Virus record (IMG/VR): IMGVR_UViG_3300006754_000079
Location: 1 to 31,071 of that record
DNA: 31,071 bases
Direction: 5' to 3' (one strand)
Source of the DNA: a virus
The notes beneath the pieces are model-generated. The model was not told the DNA's origin and did not search any database. It was given only the letters and a program-made list of their open reading frames with translations. The position numbers were made by a program, and so were the translations under genes. Below, piece by piece: positions 1-6,774 of this stretch; positions within the stretch are counted from its first letter, which is position 1, and each line of letters begins with the position of its first letter.

Positions 1-302
1 AGAGGTTCTGGGCTCCCAACATTCTGTTCAGTAAGGTTATCTGAAATTCGATCTAGTGCATCAGCCTCGGCTACTTCTGAAGGTCTAAGAGTAGCCTTCC
101 CTAAACTTCTACCAGTCCCTGCGGCTTTTGCAGCCTTCGATCTTATGTCTTTGCCGACAGGTCTGACCCCCCTAGTACTCTTTGAACCCGAAAGCGCAGA
201 AGCTTTACCTCCGAAAAATCTATTTCTTTCTTTTTGTGAACGATCTGCTGACGCAGCAATTGGTGTCCTTCTTCGTCTTCTTCTTTGCTCTTTAGTGGCC
301 AT
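1..302 (-). CDS. Basic virion-block protein, C-terminus beyond window
   Basis: The reading frame opens with ATG at 302-300 on the minus strand and stays open to base 1, giving about 100 residues of an unfinished protein. It begins MATKEQRRRRRR, so the N-terminus is a run of arginines, followed by Ser/Gly/Lys/Arg-rich, probably disordered sequence and then a more acidic helical stretch (SEVAEADALDRISDN). It lies 38 bases downstream of the scaffold-like gene in the same direction, where a major capsid protein is often found, but the visible part does not look like a coat protein. A small nucleic-acid-binding or head-associated protein is a guess. The function is unknown. Confidence 0.6.
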   Translation of the reverse strand, partial: MATKEQRRRRRRTPIAASADRSQKERNRFFGGKASALSGSKSTRGVRPVGKDIRSKAAKAAGTGRSLGKATLRPSEVAEADALDRISDNLTEQNVGSPEP

Positions 303-340
303 GATAGCCCTAAATTAAACTAGATTTTTAAACTATGCAA

Positions 341-1585
341 CTAACCTAGGGCGGCTGCAATAGCTTGCTCAAAACTTAGATCAGAATTGGCCTGAGATAC
401 ATTTTGGCCATCTGTATTAGATGCTCCAGACATTGTTGGTTCGGCATCCTCATACTCAGAAAGCTTCTCCATCAAGGCTTCGACCTCTTTCTGAGAAGAA
501 AAATATTGGCGAACTACTTTAGGGAGTAGCTCGGCAGCAACTGCCCCATAAGCAAAATCAACAGGGTGTACTACACTAGGATCTAAAGAAGATGCCTTTT
601 CCTGTATAGAAGGCATATCTATATCTTCAATGCCATTTAGGAAAGGGAGTTTCTCACTCACACGCTGTACCACATTCCTAGAAATATTCTGACGAAATTT
701 GACCTTTTCGGCTAATTCGTTAGAAGCCCGTTGCTCTTCTAATGCTTGCGCCTCGTTAAGTGCAATATCAACATTCTCAATCATCTCTTGCCGTTGCTCC
801 AAGATAGGATCAATGGACTCAATAAGACGGTACACCTTTGCTTTGTCCCTAGCAGACATCTCTGGAAAGTGTTGTTCCAATGCAGTATCTTGATCCTCCG
901 CTTTTTCAAGGGACATTATATCCACCAAGATATCTCCCTTCACATCATAGTGGTCCGCAATATCTGCGGCCTCCCCCATTAATTCATTGATAGGTTCAGT
1001 AATGGTAGTTTTATACGCCTCGGTATTCTCAAGATCTGTAAAAGCTCTTTCAGATTCGTACTGTGCAAGTTGTTCTTGCAGAGAAGATAGATCACGGTTC
1101 TCTACTAAAGCTGACATCTCCTTTAATTGAGAGGTCTGCTCTCTGGATAATTGTCTAAGCTCATCCAGCTCTGACCTACTTGTCTTTAACTCAGACTTTA
1201 ATTCTTTAAACCTATTAGCAGCTTTAGGTGTCCATTTATCCCCCACATCCTCAGATAAATTCTCAATAGGGTCTTTATCTACAAGGGGTTCCTCTTCTTT
1301 AGGTTCCTCTTTAGGTTCCTCTTTAGGTTCCTCTTTAGGTTCCTCTTTAGGCTCCTCTTTAGGTTCTTCTTTAGGTTCTTCTTTAGGTTCTTCGGGGGTC
1401 GGGGTGGCTTCTGCTCTTTCCTCCATCGTGGGGGGTGTGTACTCTCCAGCGGATTTATTACTAAGAGCTTGGTCAATAGCATCTAAAAAAGATGTGTCGG
1501 CCATTAAAGGCTCTTCGGGTAAGGACTCTACTGCGGGTTCTGCCACAGGAGCTTCTACTGTTGAGGTGTCTGAATGTGCATCCAT
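341..1585 (-). CDS. Scaffold-like head assembly protein
   Basis: 414 aa, strongly acidic and almost wholly helical. Residues 1-60 are Pro/Glu/Ala-rich. Eight EEPK tetrapeptides follow (about residues 65-97), then a long coiled coil (about 110-200), a second helical part, and a C-terminal segment (SFEQAIAAALG) that could be the coat-binding tail. Low complexity, acidity, coiled coils and a position just after the portal are what phage scaffolding proteins show, so this is a role call from composition and context rather than a family match. ATG 1585 overlaps the upstream small gene by 31 bases, suggesting translational coupling. The gene ends with TAG. A tail or ejection-associated coiled-coil protein is an alternative. 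Confidence 0.6.
   Translation of the reverse strand: MDAHSDTSTVEAPVAEPAVESLPEEPLMADTSFLDAIDQALSNKSAGEYTPPTMEERAEATPTPEEPKEEPKEEPKEEPKEEPKEEPKEEPKEEPKEEEPLVDKDPIENLSEDVGDKWTPKAANRFKELKSELKTSRSELDELRQLSREQTSQLKEMSALVENRDLSSLQEQLAQYESERAFTDLENTEAYKTTITEPINELMGEAADIADHYDVKGDILVDIMSLEKAEDQDTALEQHFPEMSARDKAKVYRLIESIDPILEQRQEMIENVDIALNEAQALEEQRASNELAEKVKFRQNISRNVVQRVSEKLPFLNGIEDIDMPSIQEKASSLDPSVVHPVDFAYGAVAAELLPKVVRQYFSSQKEVEALMEKLSEYEDAEPTMSGASNTDGQNVSQANSDLSFEQAIAAALG
1298..1393 (-). repeat. 8 x 12-bp tandem repeat (EEPK) inside the scaffold-like gene
   Basis: The unit TTTAGGTTCCTC (plus strand) occurs eight times head to tail with only C/T third-position-type changes (TTC/CTC, CCTC/CTTC). Each unit encodes one EEPK on the minus strand. 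The unit length is a multiple of three, so gain or loss of copies keeps the frame. Confidence 0.95.
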
Positions 1586-1863
1586 TCTTCTAAGTTTGGT
1601 GTAGAGTTAGTTGTGTCTTTTAACTTTGTTAGTTTATGTAAATCACTGAAAGCGTCACGATATCCAGCGAACCATGCGTGGCGTGTGCTGTTAGTTCCAG
1701 CGTCTGCGGTGACTGATCCGAAGGAGGGTCCTGCTGATTCTTTGAGAGTTGCCGCTGCCTCTTGGAAAGTCTCAGACTCCAGGATTTTTCGCAACTCATC
1801 AATTTTTTTAACATCTTTAAACCACCTGTCTAACGATACAGGTAACGGAGTTTTTTTTGGCAT
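1555..1863 (-). CDS. Small phage protein between portal and scaffold-like genes
   Basis: 102 aa, soluble and mostly helical. A Lys-rich N-terminus (MPKKTPLPVSLDRWF) leads into a central TRHAWFAGYRDAFSDLHKL segment. That W-F-x-G-Y-x-x-A pattern recalls small hypothetical proteins encoded next to portal genes in environmental podoviruses; this is from memory and the role is not known. ATG 1863 starts 3 bases after the portal stop, and the C-terminus overlaps the next gene by 31 bases, so it belongs to a coupled portal-linker-scaffold operon. The stop codon is TAG. Confidence 0.65.
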   Translation of the reverse strand: MPKKTPLPVSLDRWFKDVKKIDELRKILESETFQEAAATLKESAGPSFGSVTADAGTNSTRHAWFAGYRDAFSDLHKLTKLKDTTNSTPNLEEWMHIQTPQQ

Positions 1864-1866
1864 ACT

Positions 1867-4095
1867 TTAAGATTTTCCACGCATCTCCAGAGCATTCTTA
1901 GCATCTGTAATAGCTTGGTCTTGCTCAAATTTGGCTTGTTTTATACGCATGTCAAGCTCGGCCTTCTCCATTATTATCTGATTTTTAATCTCACTCTCAC
2001 GGACTTTAGCTGCTAATGCAGGGTCCATAGCTTCCCCACCTTCAGGAGGTGGCTGCGCCTCCGCTTGCTCCCGCCGCATCTTCTCAACCTGCTTAGAGGT
2101 ATTGTAAATCATCTCTTCAGCATACTGTAAAGCTTGCTTCGCTTGGCCAACCAATCCTTCTTGTTGAGGATCACCCGCAAGTTGCTGGGTAGTTTGCGAA
2201 ATGTGCTGGTAAAATGCCTGTACCGAAGCCAGGGCTTGAACTGGATCAGCACCCCCCATGTTTAACTGCTCTATAAGCTGCTCCAACGCAGGGAGGTGTA
2301 CCTCTAAATGAGTAGCGTGTAATTCATTGGCAACGACAGGGACTTGGGCTCCAGACATTAAGTCTTGGTTCTCAAAGTACGCTATCTTAACATCCACGGT
2401 AGGTCTTTCCTGCATCTGTTGTGGAATGTACCTATCCGCTAAATCATGCCCTACACGAGTAGCCACGATATCACGAGTAAGGTTCTTACGTCCTACCTCA
2501 TCGAATGAGCCAGATATAGCCTGTAACTCACGTAAGGCAACTAACCTATTGGCATATGAACCATTACCAATGGATCGGACAGCTTTTGTGCGGTCTACAT
2601 CTAAAGTCTTGATAAATGATTCCTGTATCCCTCTTGCAGCACAGCGAGCATAAAATTCTTGCGTAAGTGGGTCACGCTTCTTGTTGATAACTACTCTACG
2701 TACAACTTCCCTAAGTAAACGGGACCACGATGCATAGAACAAGTTTAATGAAGCACCAGATAAACGAGTCTGCACATCCATATCAGCCACAACTTGCATC
2801 TGATTCCTGTACGGTGAACTCTGTTCAGGACCATAAGTGCTTACAGTGTCCGTGTTCTGAGCTAACTGGTTCGTAATATCCGTTAATGCGGGCTGTACAG
2901 CCGTACTTAAATTAGGTACGGCCTTCGGTATAATGTTCACATTTGGTGATAATACCGCATAAGCCCCATAATATGTGAAATTTAACTCATCTAAAGCCCT
3001 CTGGTTCTCTGGCTGTACCATCACAGCAGACCCTAACATTGCACCATCAATCATCTGACAACGTAATCTGTTGCTTGTTTGGATATGATTGAAGATACGA
3101 TGCCCTAATCCCCTAACAGAATGGTAAGTTCCATTAGAACCCACACCATAAGTGAACATTACATAAGCCTGTTCTGGCTTTTCATAACGTGAAACTTTCT
3201 TATATAGGAAATCTTTAGGCGTATCTTGAGCACTTATGTAGTGAGAAACAGAACCATCCATCTCTCGTACCCAGAAATGGAGAATTGATACGGTAGGGTT
3301 CTGGTAACTCTCGTAAATATCATTGTTCTTCAACTCTTGCTGGATAGACTCCCAGTCAGAATGAGTGTTACTACGGCTATTCCGACCATCCGTTCTGGCG
3401 TTTTTCAAAATAACTCGCTTAACCTCTTCAACATTCCACCCAACTCTCTTGGCAGCTTTCTCATTCTTAATGAAACTAAAAAGCTCATGGAGATGATACT
3501 GCCTACGACCGACAGCTACGTCAATAGCCCCCTCGTTAGCAGGGGTTTGCCTCGGTATTAGTATGTCAGCGAAACTGCCTACCCTGAATTTCCAGTCGTC
3601 GGGGGTGTCGAAATAGGCAACCCCCGTGCCGTGTTTGACGAATGTGGTACATAGTCGTAAATAACTGCTGTGGAACTCAGGCCAGCTTCGCAACATCTGC
3701 GTGATCTCTTCGGATACAATGTCCTCTTGAACCTTGATCTCTGATCTCTGACCCTGTGTACCTCTAACCTCAACTAATGTCTCCAATGAGGAATATAAAT
3801 CCACATACGCAGACAGAGAAATATCCAGCAACCTTTGGGCTTCCCCAAAGTTCAAGTTGGTTTTTAACCCCTGGCCACTACGGTTAAGCTGCCCTTGGCT
3901 ATAAGGACTGGCTCCGTCAAACATTGCGTCAACACGAGCACGGTTCACGGATGACTTCTCATCCGCTTTAAGTAAAGCTTCGTATATCCCAATGGCACTC
4001 TTAACATCTTTAATGCGAGCCTCTACAGGTTTTCCCTTTTCGTCGAGACTGCCCAAACCTTCAAGAGCGTCAATAGAATATTGTTCAGTAGACAT
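1867..4095 (-). CDS. Portal protein (head-tail connector)
   Basis: 742 aa, the size of podovirus portals. The dodecameric portal sits at one head vertex, is the docking point of the terminase motor and the channel for DNA. The N-terminal third has the usual helical clip/wing region (LKTNLNFGEAQRLLD near residue 77) and a KHGTGVAYFDTP segment (154-165) like the conserved 'G-T-G-x-x-x-F' stretch of podovirus portals. The centre is rich in aromatic beta strands, and the last 100 residues are a Gln/Glu/Lys-rich coiled coil typical of the portal barrel. The gene sits directly upstream of the scaffold-like gene. The call rests on length, pattern and neighbourhood; I could not run a structural comparison. 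Confidence 0.8.
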   Translation of the reverse strand: MSTEQYSIDALEGLGSLDEKGKPVEARIKDVKSAIGIYEALLKADEKSSVNRARVDAMFDGASPYSQGQLNRSGQGLKTNLNFGEAQRLLDISLSAYVDLYSSLETLVEVRGTQGQRSEIKVQEDIVSEEITQMLRSWPEFHSSYLRLCTTFVKHGTGVAYFDTPDDWKFRVGSFADILIPRQTPANEGAIDVAVGRRQYHLHELFSFIKNEKAAKRVGWNVEEVKRVILKNARTDGRNSRSNTHSDWESIQQELKNNDIYESYQNPTVSILHFWVREMDGSVSHYISAQDTPKDFLYKKVSRYEKPEQAYVMFTYGVGSNGTYHSVRGLGHRIFNHIQTSNRLRCQMIDGAMLGSAVMVQPENQRALDELNFTYYGAYAVLSPNVNIIPKAVPNLSTAVQPALTDITNQLAQNTDTVSTYGPEQSSPYRNQMQVVADMDVQTRLSGASLNLFYASWSRLLREVVRRVVINKKRDPLTQEFYARCAARGIQESFIKTLDVDRTKAVRSIGNGSYANRLVALRELQAISGSFDEVGRKNLTRDIVATRVGHDLADRYIPQQMQERPTVDVKIAYFENQDLMSGAQVPVVANELHATHLEVHLPALEQLIEQLNMGGADPVQALASVQAFYQHISQTTQQLAGDPQQEGLVGQAKQALQYAEEMIYNTSKQVEKMRREQAEAQPPPEGGEAMDPALAAKVRESEIKNQIIMEKAELDMRIKQAKFEQDQAITDAKNALEMRGKS

Positions 4096-4117
4096 GTAAC
4101 TACAAAGTTAAGCCTTT

Positions 4118-4600
4118 TTATAGTTCAGGCAAGGCAGAATACTCCCCCCACACATCACGCACTAGGGTTCGGACACGTTTGTTCCTACGGAAATTCCGCC
4201 CCCTATAAAGGGTAACATACGAATGACCCTTTACTAAAAACTCACGAAGCTGGTAACAGCCCCCCGAATTAGGTCCCCGCTTCGGTGGGTCAATACAATA
4301 GACCGCCCCATAATTAGTAATTACATACCGATCCCACCCAGGAATATCTTTCGCATCATACATGTCATAAATGTCCTCTGCCCGATACGTTTTCTCCGGT
4401 CCATGAAACATGTCCCTTGCTAACTTCTCAGTGTTAAAGGTCCATGAAACACCGTCGTCTTTTCGGATGGTAATATACTGATGCCAACGCTTCAGCTTCT
4501 TGAGTTTCCCTTGAGGGCTCCGTCGATAAACTTTCCCATTTTCAGCGATCTCGTAAGGAGCCGCCCCTTCAATTTTCATAGTTTCAATTTTAGTTTCCAT
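4118..4600 (-). CDS. Tandem NUMOD4-like DNA-binding protein without nuclease
   Basis: 160 aa. Two copies of a NUMOD4-like fold can be seen: PYEIAENGKVYRRSPQGKLKKL (split here: residues about 15-36) with a Y-x-T-I-R-K strand and LARDMFHGPE after it, and IPGWDRYVITNYGAVYCI (about 88-105) followed by YVTLYRGRNFRRNKRVRTLVRDVWGE. NUMOD4 modules normally sit in front of HNH homing endonucleases and help bind DNA; no HNH or GIY-YIG residues follow here. First gene of the leftward portal operon, 23 bases upstream of portal, with an AGGGG ribosome site just before ATG 4600 and a sigma70-like promoter upstream. It could be a remnant of a homing endonuclease or a regulator of the operon. Confidence 0.6.
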   Translation of the reverse strand: METKIETMKIEGAAPYEIAENGKVYRRSPQGKLKKLKRWHQYITIRKDDGVSWTFNTEKLARDMFHGPEKTYRAEDIYDMYDAKDIPGWDRYVITNYGAVYCIDPPKRGPNSGGCYQLREFLVKGHSYVTLYRGRNFRRNKRVRTLVRDVWGEYSALPEL

Positions 4601-4648
4601 AACGACCCCTACCCTATAAACTCTCTAGAGTAAGGTAAGCAGTTTAAT

Positions 4649-4678
4649 ATAATATGCAATAATACGCTTAACCGTCAA
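4649..4678 (-). promoter_or_regulatory. Sigma70-like promoter for leftward portal operon
   Basis: On the minus strand TTGACG (4678-4673) is followed after 18 bases by TATTAT (4654-4649). The predicted start of transcription near 4642 would give a leader of about 40 bases before ATG 4600. The plus-strand sequence AAGCAGTTTAATA that covers the -10 side is also present in the inverted repeat at 26558-26596, so both leftward operons share it. Confidence 0.5.
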
Positions 4679-4930
4679 GGAAGAGTTTCCACATAGGGGT
4701 TAGTTTCACATTTTGGTTCATGTTGAAAGTAACGTCCCCAAAACTGAAACAAAAACTTTCAGTGCAAACCTTGAAAGAAAGAGTGTCCAAGGGATGGTCT
4801 AAAAGACAAAAACTAACCATCTGTTGAGATACCCATTAATTTTTTCCTACATGGTATATATAAATATAGGTTTGGTCCTGCAAAAATTCCAGGCCCCTGG
4901 GTGGTGGTCATTTTGGATTTTCTGTTTTTC

Positions 4931-4965
4931 TGATTCATTAACCAATGTTCATTATTCATGAATCA
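4931..4965. repeat. TGATTCAT inverted pair, possible operator
   Basis: TGATTCAT (4931-4938) and its reverse complement ATGAATCA (4958-4965) are 19 bases apart. The second copy overlaps the 10-bp palindrome ATTCATGAAT (4953-4962). The same octamer recurs at 6003-6010 paired with ATGAATC at 6017-6023. Spacing and symmetry fit protein-binding sites, but no binding protein is known. Confidence 0.4.
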
Positions 4966-5105
4966 ATAGTTTTCGGATTTGCAGAATTTCATTCTTTGTT
5001 GATTCTTTTCTATTAATGACTAAAAAAAGGCTAATTATGAATAATGATAAAATAATAGTATATTTATATTGAATTAATAGAATATGGCCTTAAAATGTCC
5101 TTATC

Positions 5106-5459
5106 ATGTCAAATACTACAAAGACACCAAAGGCGAATGCGAAAGCATCGAAAACTGTCGACGCTGTAATACAGCAAATTGATAACCCTAATACCATGGA
5201 TATTGAGCTTGCTCTATATCTCTCAAATGAATGGAGAAAAGAGGGAGGCACAAAAGCAAGGCTAATGAAAAAGCATGGAGGTAAGACTCAAGAAACTACC
5301 AAAAATATTGAGTCTTTTGATGCTGATCTGAAAGCAGGAAACGTGGAGATGACCGAAGGCGAATTAATTCAGTATACAGCCGATTTGATTCTTGCTTCTA
5401 GCTGTAAACGCTGGTCTCAACTTGCAAGAAAGCATCCTCATGCTAAAGCATTCAAGTAA
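5106..5459 (+). CDS. Unknown 117-aa protein, first gene of rightward block
   Basis: Not recognised. 117 aa, basic N-terminus rich in Lys/Ala/Thr (residues 1-20), then a mostly helical body (MDIELALYLSNEWRKEGGTK; YTADLILASSCKRWSQLARKHPH). One short Lys/Gly segment (LMKKHGGKTQETTK). No transmembrane segment. It stands alone between the divergent regulatory region and a strong terminator 25 bases downstream, so it is probably a monocistronic early transcript. A small host-takeover or DNA-binding protein is possible but nothing in the sequence proves it. No clear Shine-Dalgarno precedes ATG 5106. Confidence 0.65.
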   Translation: MSNTTKTPKANAKASKTVDAVIQQIDNPNTMDIELALYLSNEWRKEGGTKARLMKKHGGKTQETTKNIESFDADLKAGNVEMTEGELIQYTADLILASSCKRWSQLARKHPHAKAFK

Positions 5460-5483
5460 TCCTTAAACCCATATTAACCCATC

Positions 5484-5513
5484 ACCCTACAAGGTTCGCC
5501 TTGTAGGGTTTTT
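5484..5513 (+). terminator. Rho-independent terminator with UUCG tetraloop
   Basis: ACCCTACAAGG (5484-5494) pairs perfectly with CCTTGTAGGGT (5499-5509) around the loop TTCG, followed by TTTTT (5509-5513). An 11-bp stem with this loop and a U tract is a textbook intrinsic terminator for the gene ending at 5459. Confidence 0.92.
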
Positions 5514-5544
5514 GGGTGAAAGGATGCAAGTAATTGAAAAGAAC

Positions 5545-5594
5545 AAAAGAGAGAGCGCAAATGGCCGATATAGGGATTTGCGCTTGTCTCTTTT
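5545..5594 (+). repeat. 17-bp interrupted hairpin
   Basis: AAAAGAGA (5545-5552) pairs with TCTCTTTT (5587-5594), and inside it AGCGCAAAT (5554-5562) pairs with ATTTGCGCT (5576-5584). Only a 1 x 2 internal loop separates the two stems, and the terminal loop has 13 bases. There is no U tract, so it is not a plain terminator. Confidence 0.85.
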
Positions 5595-5656
5595 CAGTAT
5601 TGCAAATGATACTTCTAGAGGATTTCGAAGATGTCTAGAGGGGATCAAATTACAGC

Positions 5657-5716
5657 ACGCAACGAAGACCATAGGCCAATTATTTGGGTATGGTTTCCTT
5701 TTTCGTTGTATTGCGT
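5657..5716 (+). repeat. Two-part hairpin
   Basis: AACGAA (5661-5666) pairs with TTCGTT (5702-5707), or alternatively ACGCAA (5657-5662) with TTGCGT (5711-5716). Inside, ACCATA (5668-5673) pairs with TATGGT (5689-5694). The alternative outer pairings mean two mutually exclusive folds are possible. Confidence 0.6.
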
Positions 5717-5855
5717 TTTATGTTTGTTCTTTTGATATATAGAAAATAAAGGTTTCTAGCTTTTGAATCACTCGCCTATATAGGTGCGATTTTTATATTT
5801 ACGCTTTTGCAGCGCATATATAAGATCGAATTTATTGTTGATATCTGCGAGCAAG

Positions 5856-5897
5856 TGGCGACTCATTCGTTGAGTATCCCCATGAGGGATCCGGCCA
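5856..5897 (+). repeat. Possible three-way junction fold
   Basis: Two perfect 5-bp hairpins abut without a spacer: ACTCA/TGAGT (5861-5875) and ATCCC/GGGAT (5876-5890). They are enclosed by TGGC (5856-5859) pairing with GCCA (5894-5897). Two coaxial helices closed by a third is a compact RNA architecture rather than a terminator. Confidence 0.5.
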
Positions 5898-5922
5898 AAA
5901 GAAAAATGACTTGGTAAGTGTA

Positions 5923-5970
5923 CAAGTTTAGTGGTGTGAAATCACTAGGCCATAATACACAGTAAACTTG
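5923..5970 (+). repeat. 8-bp stem enclosing an inner hairpin
   Basis: CAAGTTTA (5923-5930) pairs perfectly with TAAACTTG (5963-5970). Inside it GTGGT (5931-5935) pairs with ATCAC (5941-5945) with one G-U, leaving a 17-base single-stranded segment. Confidence 0.65.
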
Positions 5971-6117
5971 GGATAGGGAACATATGCATGAAATATGAAC
6001 CATGATTCATGAGCTTATGAATCGTTGTCTATGGATCATATCGCACAATGTACGACCTAACGAAATCGTAAAGAGATTTACGGAAAGCAGGACAAATAAT
6101 ATTTATTCAAACCTGTG

Positions 6118-6147
6118 TACGCTCTGTGTGAATTAACGCAGGGCGTA
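6118..6147 (+). repeat. 12-bp hairpin upstream of 6199 gene
   Basis: TACGCTCTGTGT (6118-6129) pairs with ACGCAGGGCGTA (6136-6147) over 12 positions, two of them G-U, with a 6-base loop. The G-U positions keep the stem as RNA in one orientation better than as DNA symmetry. About 50 bases of A-rich leader follow before ATG 6199. Confidence 0.8.
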
Positions 6148-6198
6148 TGCAGTATTGAGTAAAGATTACTAAATCAAACCAAAACAAAATAAACTAAA

Positions 6199-6408
6199 AT
6201 GAAAGCTGGACCAAAACCTGGACGTTATGAAAACCCGTCAACTTATTCGACGCAAAGCATAGTGAGCCATCACAAACATTCAAGTCACACGCCTAACAAT
6301 TCCAGGCGAGTGCCGAAGTCAGAACTAGCAACTACTAGGCTAAAGGTTATAGACCTGTCACTTTTGCAAGAGATTGCAGCAGGGGCTAATGCCAAGCTAG
6401 GACACTAA
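6199..6408 (+). CDS. Unknown 69-aa basic protein
   Basis: Not recognised. 69 aa starting MKAGPKPGRYENPSTYST. The first 45 residues are Ser/His/Pro/Lys-rich and probably unstructured; the last 25 (TTRLKVIDLSLLQEIAAGAN) would form a helix. No Shine-Dalgarno is visible in the A-rich leader (AACAAAATAAACTAAAATG), so translation might depend on the unstructured leader. The ATGAAAGC start context is shared by several genes of this block (6427, 7272, 9013). It could be a real small early protein; composition alone leaves doubt. Confidence 0.5.
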   Translation: MKAGPKPGRYENPSTYSTQSIVSHHKHSSHTPNNSRRVPKSELATTRLKVIDLSLLQEIAAGANAKLGH

Positions 6409-6426
6409 CTAAAAGAAAGGAAAACC

Positions 6427-6492
6427 ATGAAAGCATCAGAGCTATTAGATATCGGTGAGGGTGGGGATATCATCATATTCACGAGAAGTTAA
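6427..6492 (+). CDS. 21-aa micropeptide
   Basis: ATG 6427 follows a good AAAGGA ribosome site and encodes MKASELLDIGEGGDIIIFTR plus S, then TAA. It sits 18 bases after the preceding stop and directly before the long hairpin at 6497-6554. A strong initiation site with a 21-codon frame just before a stem could be a leader peptide or the remnant of a longer gene cut by the hairpin. The function is unknown. Confidence 0.4.
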   Translation: MKASELLDIGEGGDIIIFTRS

Positions 6493-6496
6493 GCCT

Positions 6497-6554
6497 TCAA
6501 CACTTCGATATTTGAGATTGCCCAAGGGGGTTGACTTGAATATTGAAGTATTGA
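6497..6554 (+). repeat. Long imperfect hairpin after micropeptide
   Basis: Positions 6497-6515 pair with 6536-6554 over 19 positions with one C-A mismatch and three G-U pairs, loop 20 bases. It is followed immediately by GGACTT-AAA-AAGTCC (6555-6569) and CCTTTAGCTTT, a weak terminator-like element. Together they could form an attenuator or processing site between 6492 and the genes from 6775 on. Confidence 0.7.
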
Positions 6555-6580
6555 GGACTTAAAAAGTCCCCTTTAGCTTT

Positions 6581-6772
6581 ATGTATAAAGAAAGCACTGT
6601 GCCATTGCACAGACGTAAAGTGCTGGATCTTATTAATAGTAAGACCTCCAGCGATTGGACTGCATGGCAGTCCGAGAAGGGCGAGACTCCCGTCGAGTCG
6701 AGCAGAACTAAGGACACGTTCACAAGCATATCTAATTGTGAAGTGTTGGATCTAATAACAACGAAAGGATAA
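6581..6772 (+). CDS. Doubtful 63-aa ORF over structured sequence
   Basis: Open from ATG 6581 for 63 codons without a ribosome site. The DNA is unusually self-complementary: CTGTGC/GCACAG and AGCACT/AGTGCT near 6595-6625, GGACTG/CAGTCC near 6657-6673 and GACTC/GAGTC near 6686-6700. A direct repeat AAGTGYTGGATCT (6618 and 6741, 123 bases apart, in frame) gives KVLDLI and EVLDLI. Either a small protein with an internal repeat or a structured RNA whose frame happens to be open; I favour neither strongly. Confidence 0.3.
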   Translation: MYKESTVPLHRRKVLDLINSKTSSDWTAWQSEKGETPVESSRTKDTFTSISNCEVLDLITTKG

Positions 6773-6774
6773 CA

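Larger units (their letters stand above)
4601..5105. other. Divergent intergenic regulatory region, no gene
   Basis: 505 bases, AT-rich, with no credible ORF. It holds the leftward promoter at 4649-4678, a 7-bp inverted repeat ACTGAAA/TTTCAGT (4743-4763, loop 7), a small IR CCAGG/CCTGG near 4890, the TGATTCAT/ATGAATCA pair at 4931-4965, and an extended -10-like TGATAAAAT (5045-5053) that could start the rightward gene at 5106. The stretch separates leftward late genes from rightward early genes, as a lysis-decision or early/late switch region would, though no repressor gene lies beside it. Confidence 0.6.
5514..6198 (+). ncRNA. Hairpin-rich non-coding stretch, candidate structured RNA(s)
   Basis: 685 bases between the terminator and the next gene without a convincing ORF. 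At least nine inverted repeats lie in tandem: 5545-5594, 5657-5716, 5774-5791 followed by TTTTT, 5861-5875, 5876-5890, 5923-5970, 6003-6023, 6067-6082 and 6118-6147. A -35/extended -10-like pair (TTGCGT 5711-5716; TGATATATA 5733-5741) could start transcription inside it. No known RNA family was recognised and no tRNA cloverleaf fits. It might be one or several phage non-coding RNAs, or leader and processing hairpins. Confidence 0.4.

Noticed and set aside
1298-1393. CRISPR-like array
   Set aside because: The 12-bp units are contiguous without spacers and encode EEPK in frame.
5512-5742. 76-codon ORF over the hairpin region
   Set aside because: Starts with TTG inside the terminator tail (ATG at 5524 gives 72 codons), no ribosome site, and the DNA is explained better by paired arms; the Phe/Arg/Cys-rich product resembles nothing coherent.
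5856-5897. tRNA or known self-cleaving ribozyme
   Set aside because: No 7-bp acceptor stem, TTCRANY loop or CCA end; the hammerhead CTGANGA and GAAA core is absent.
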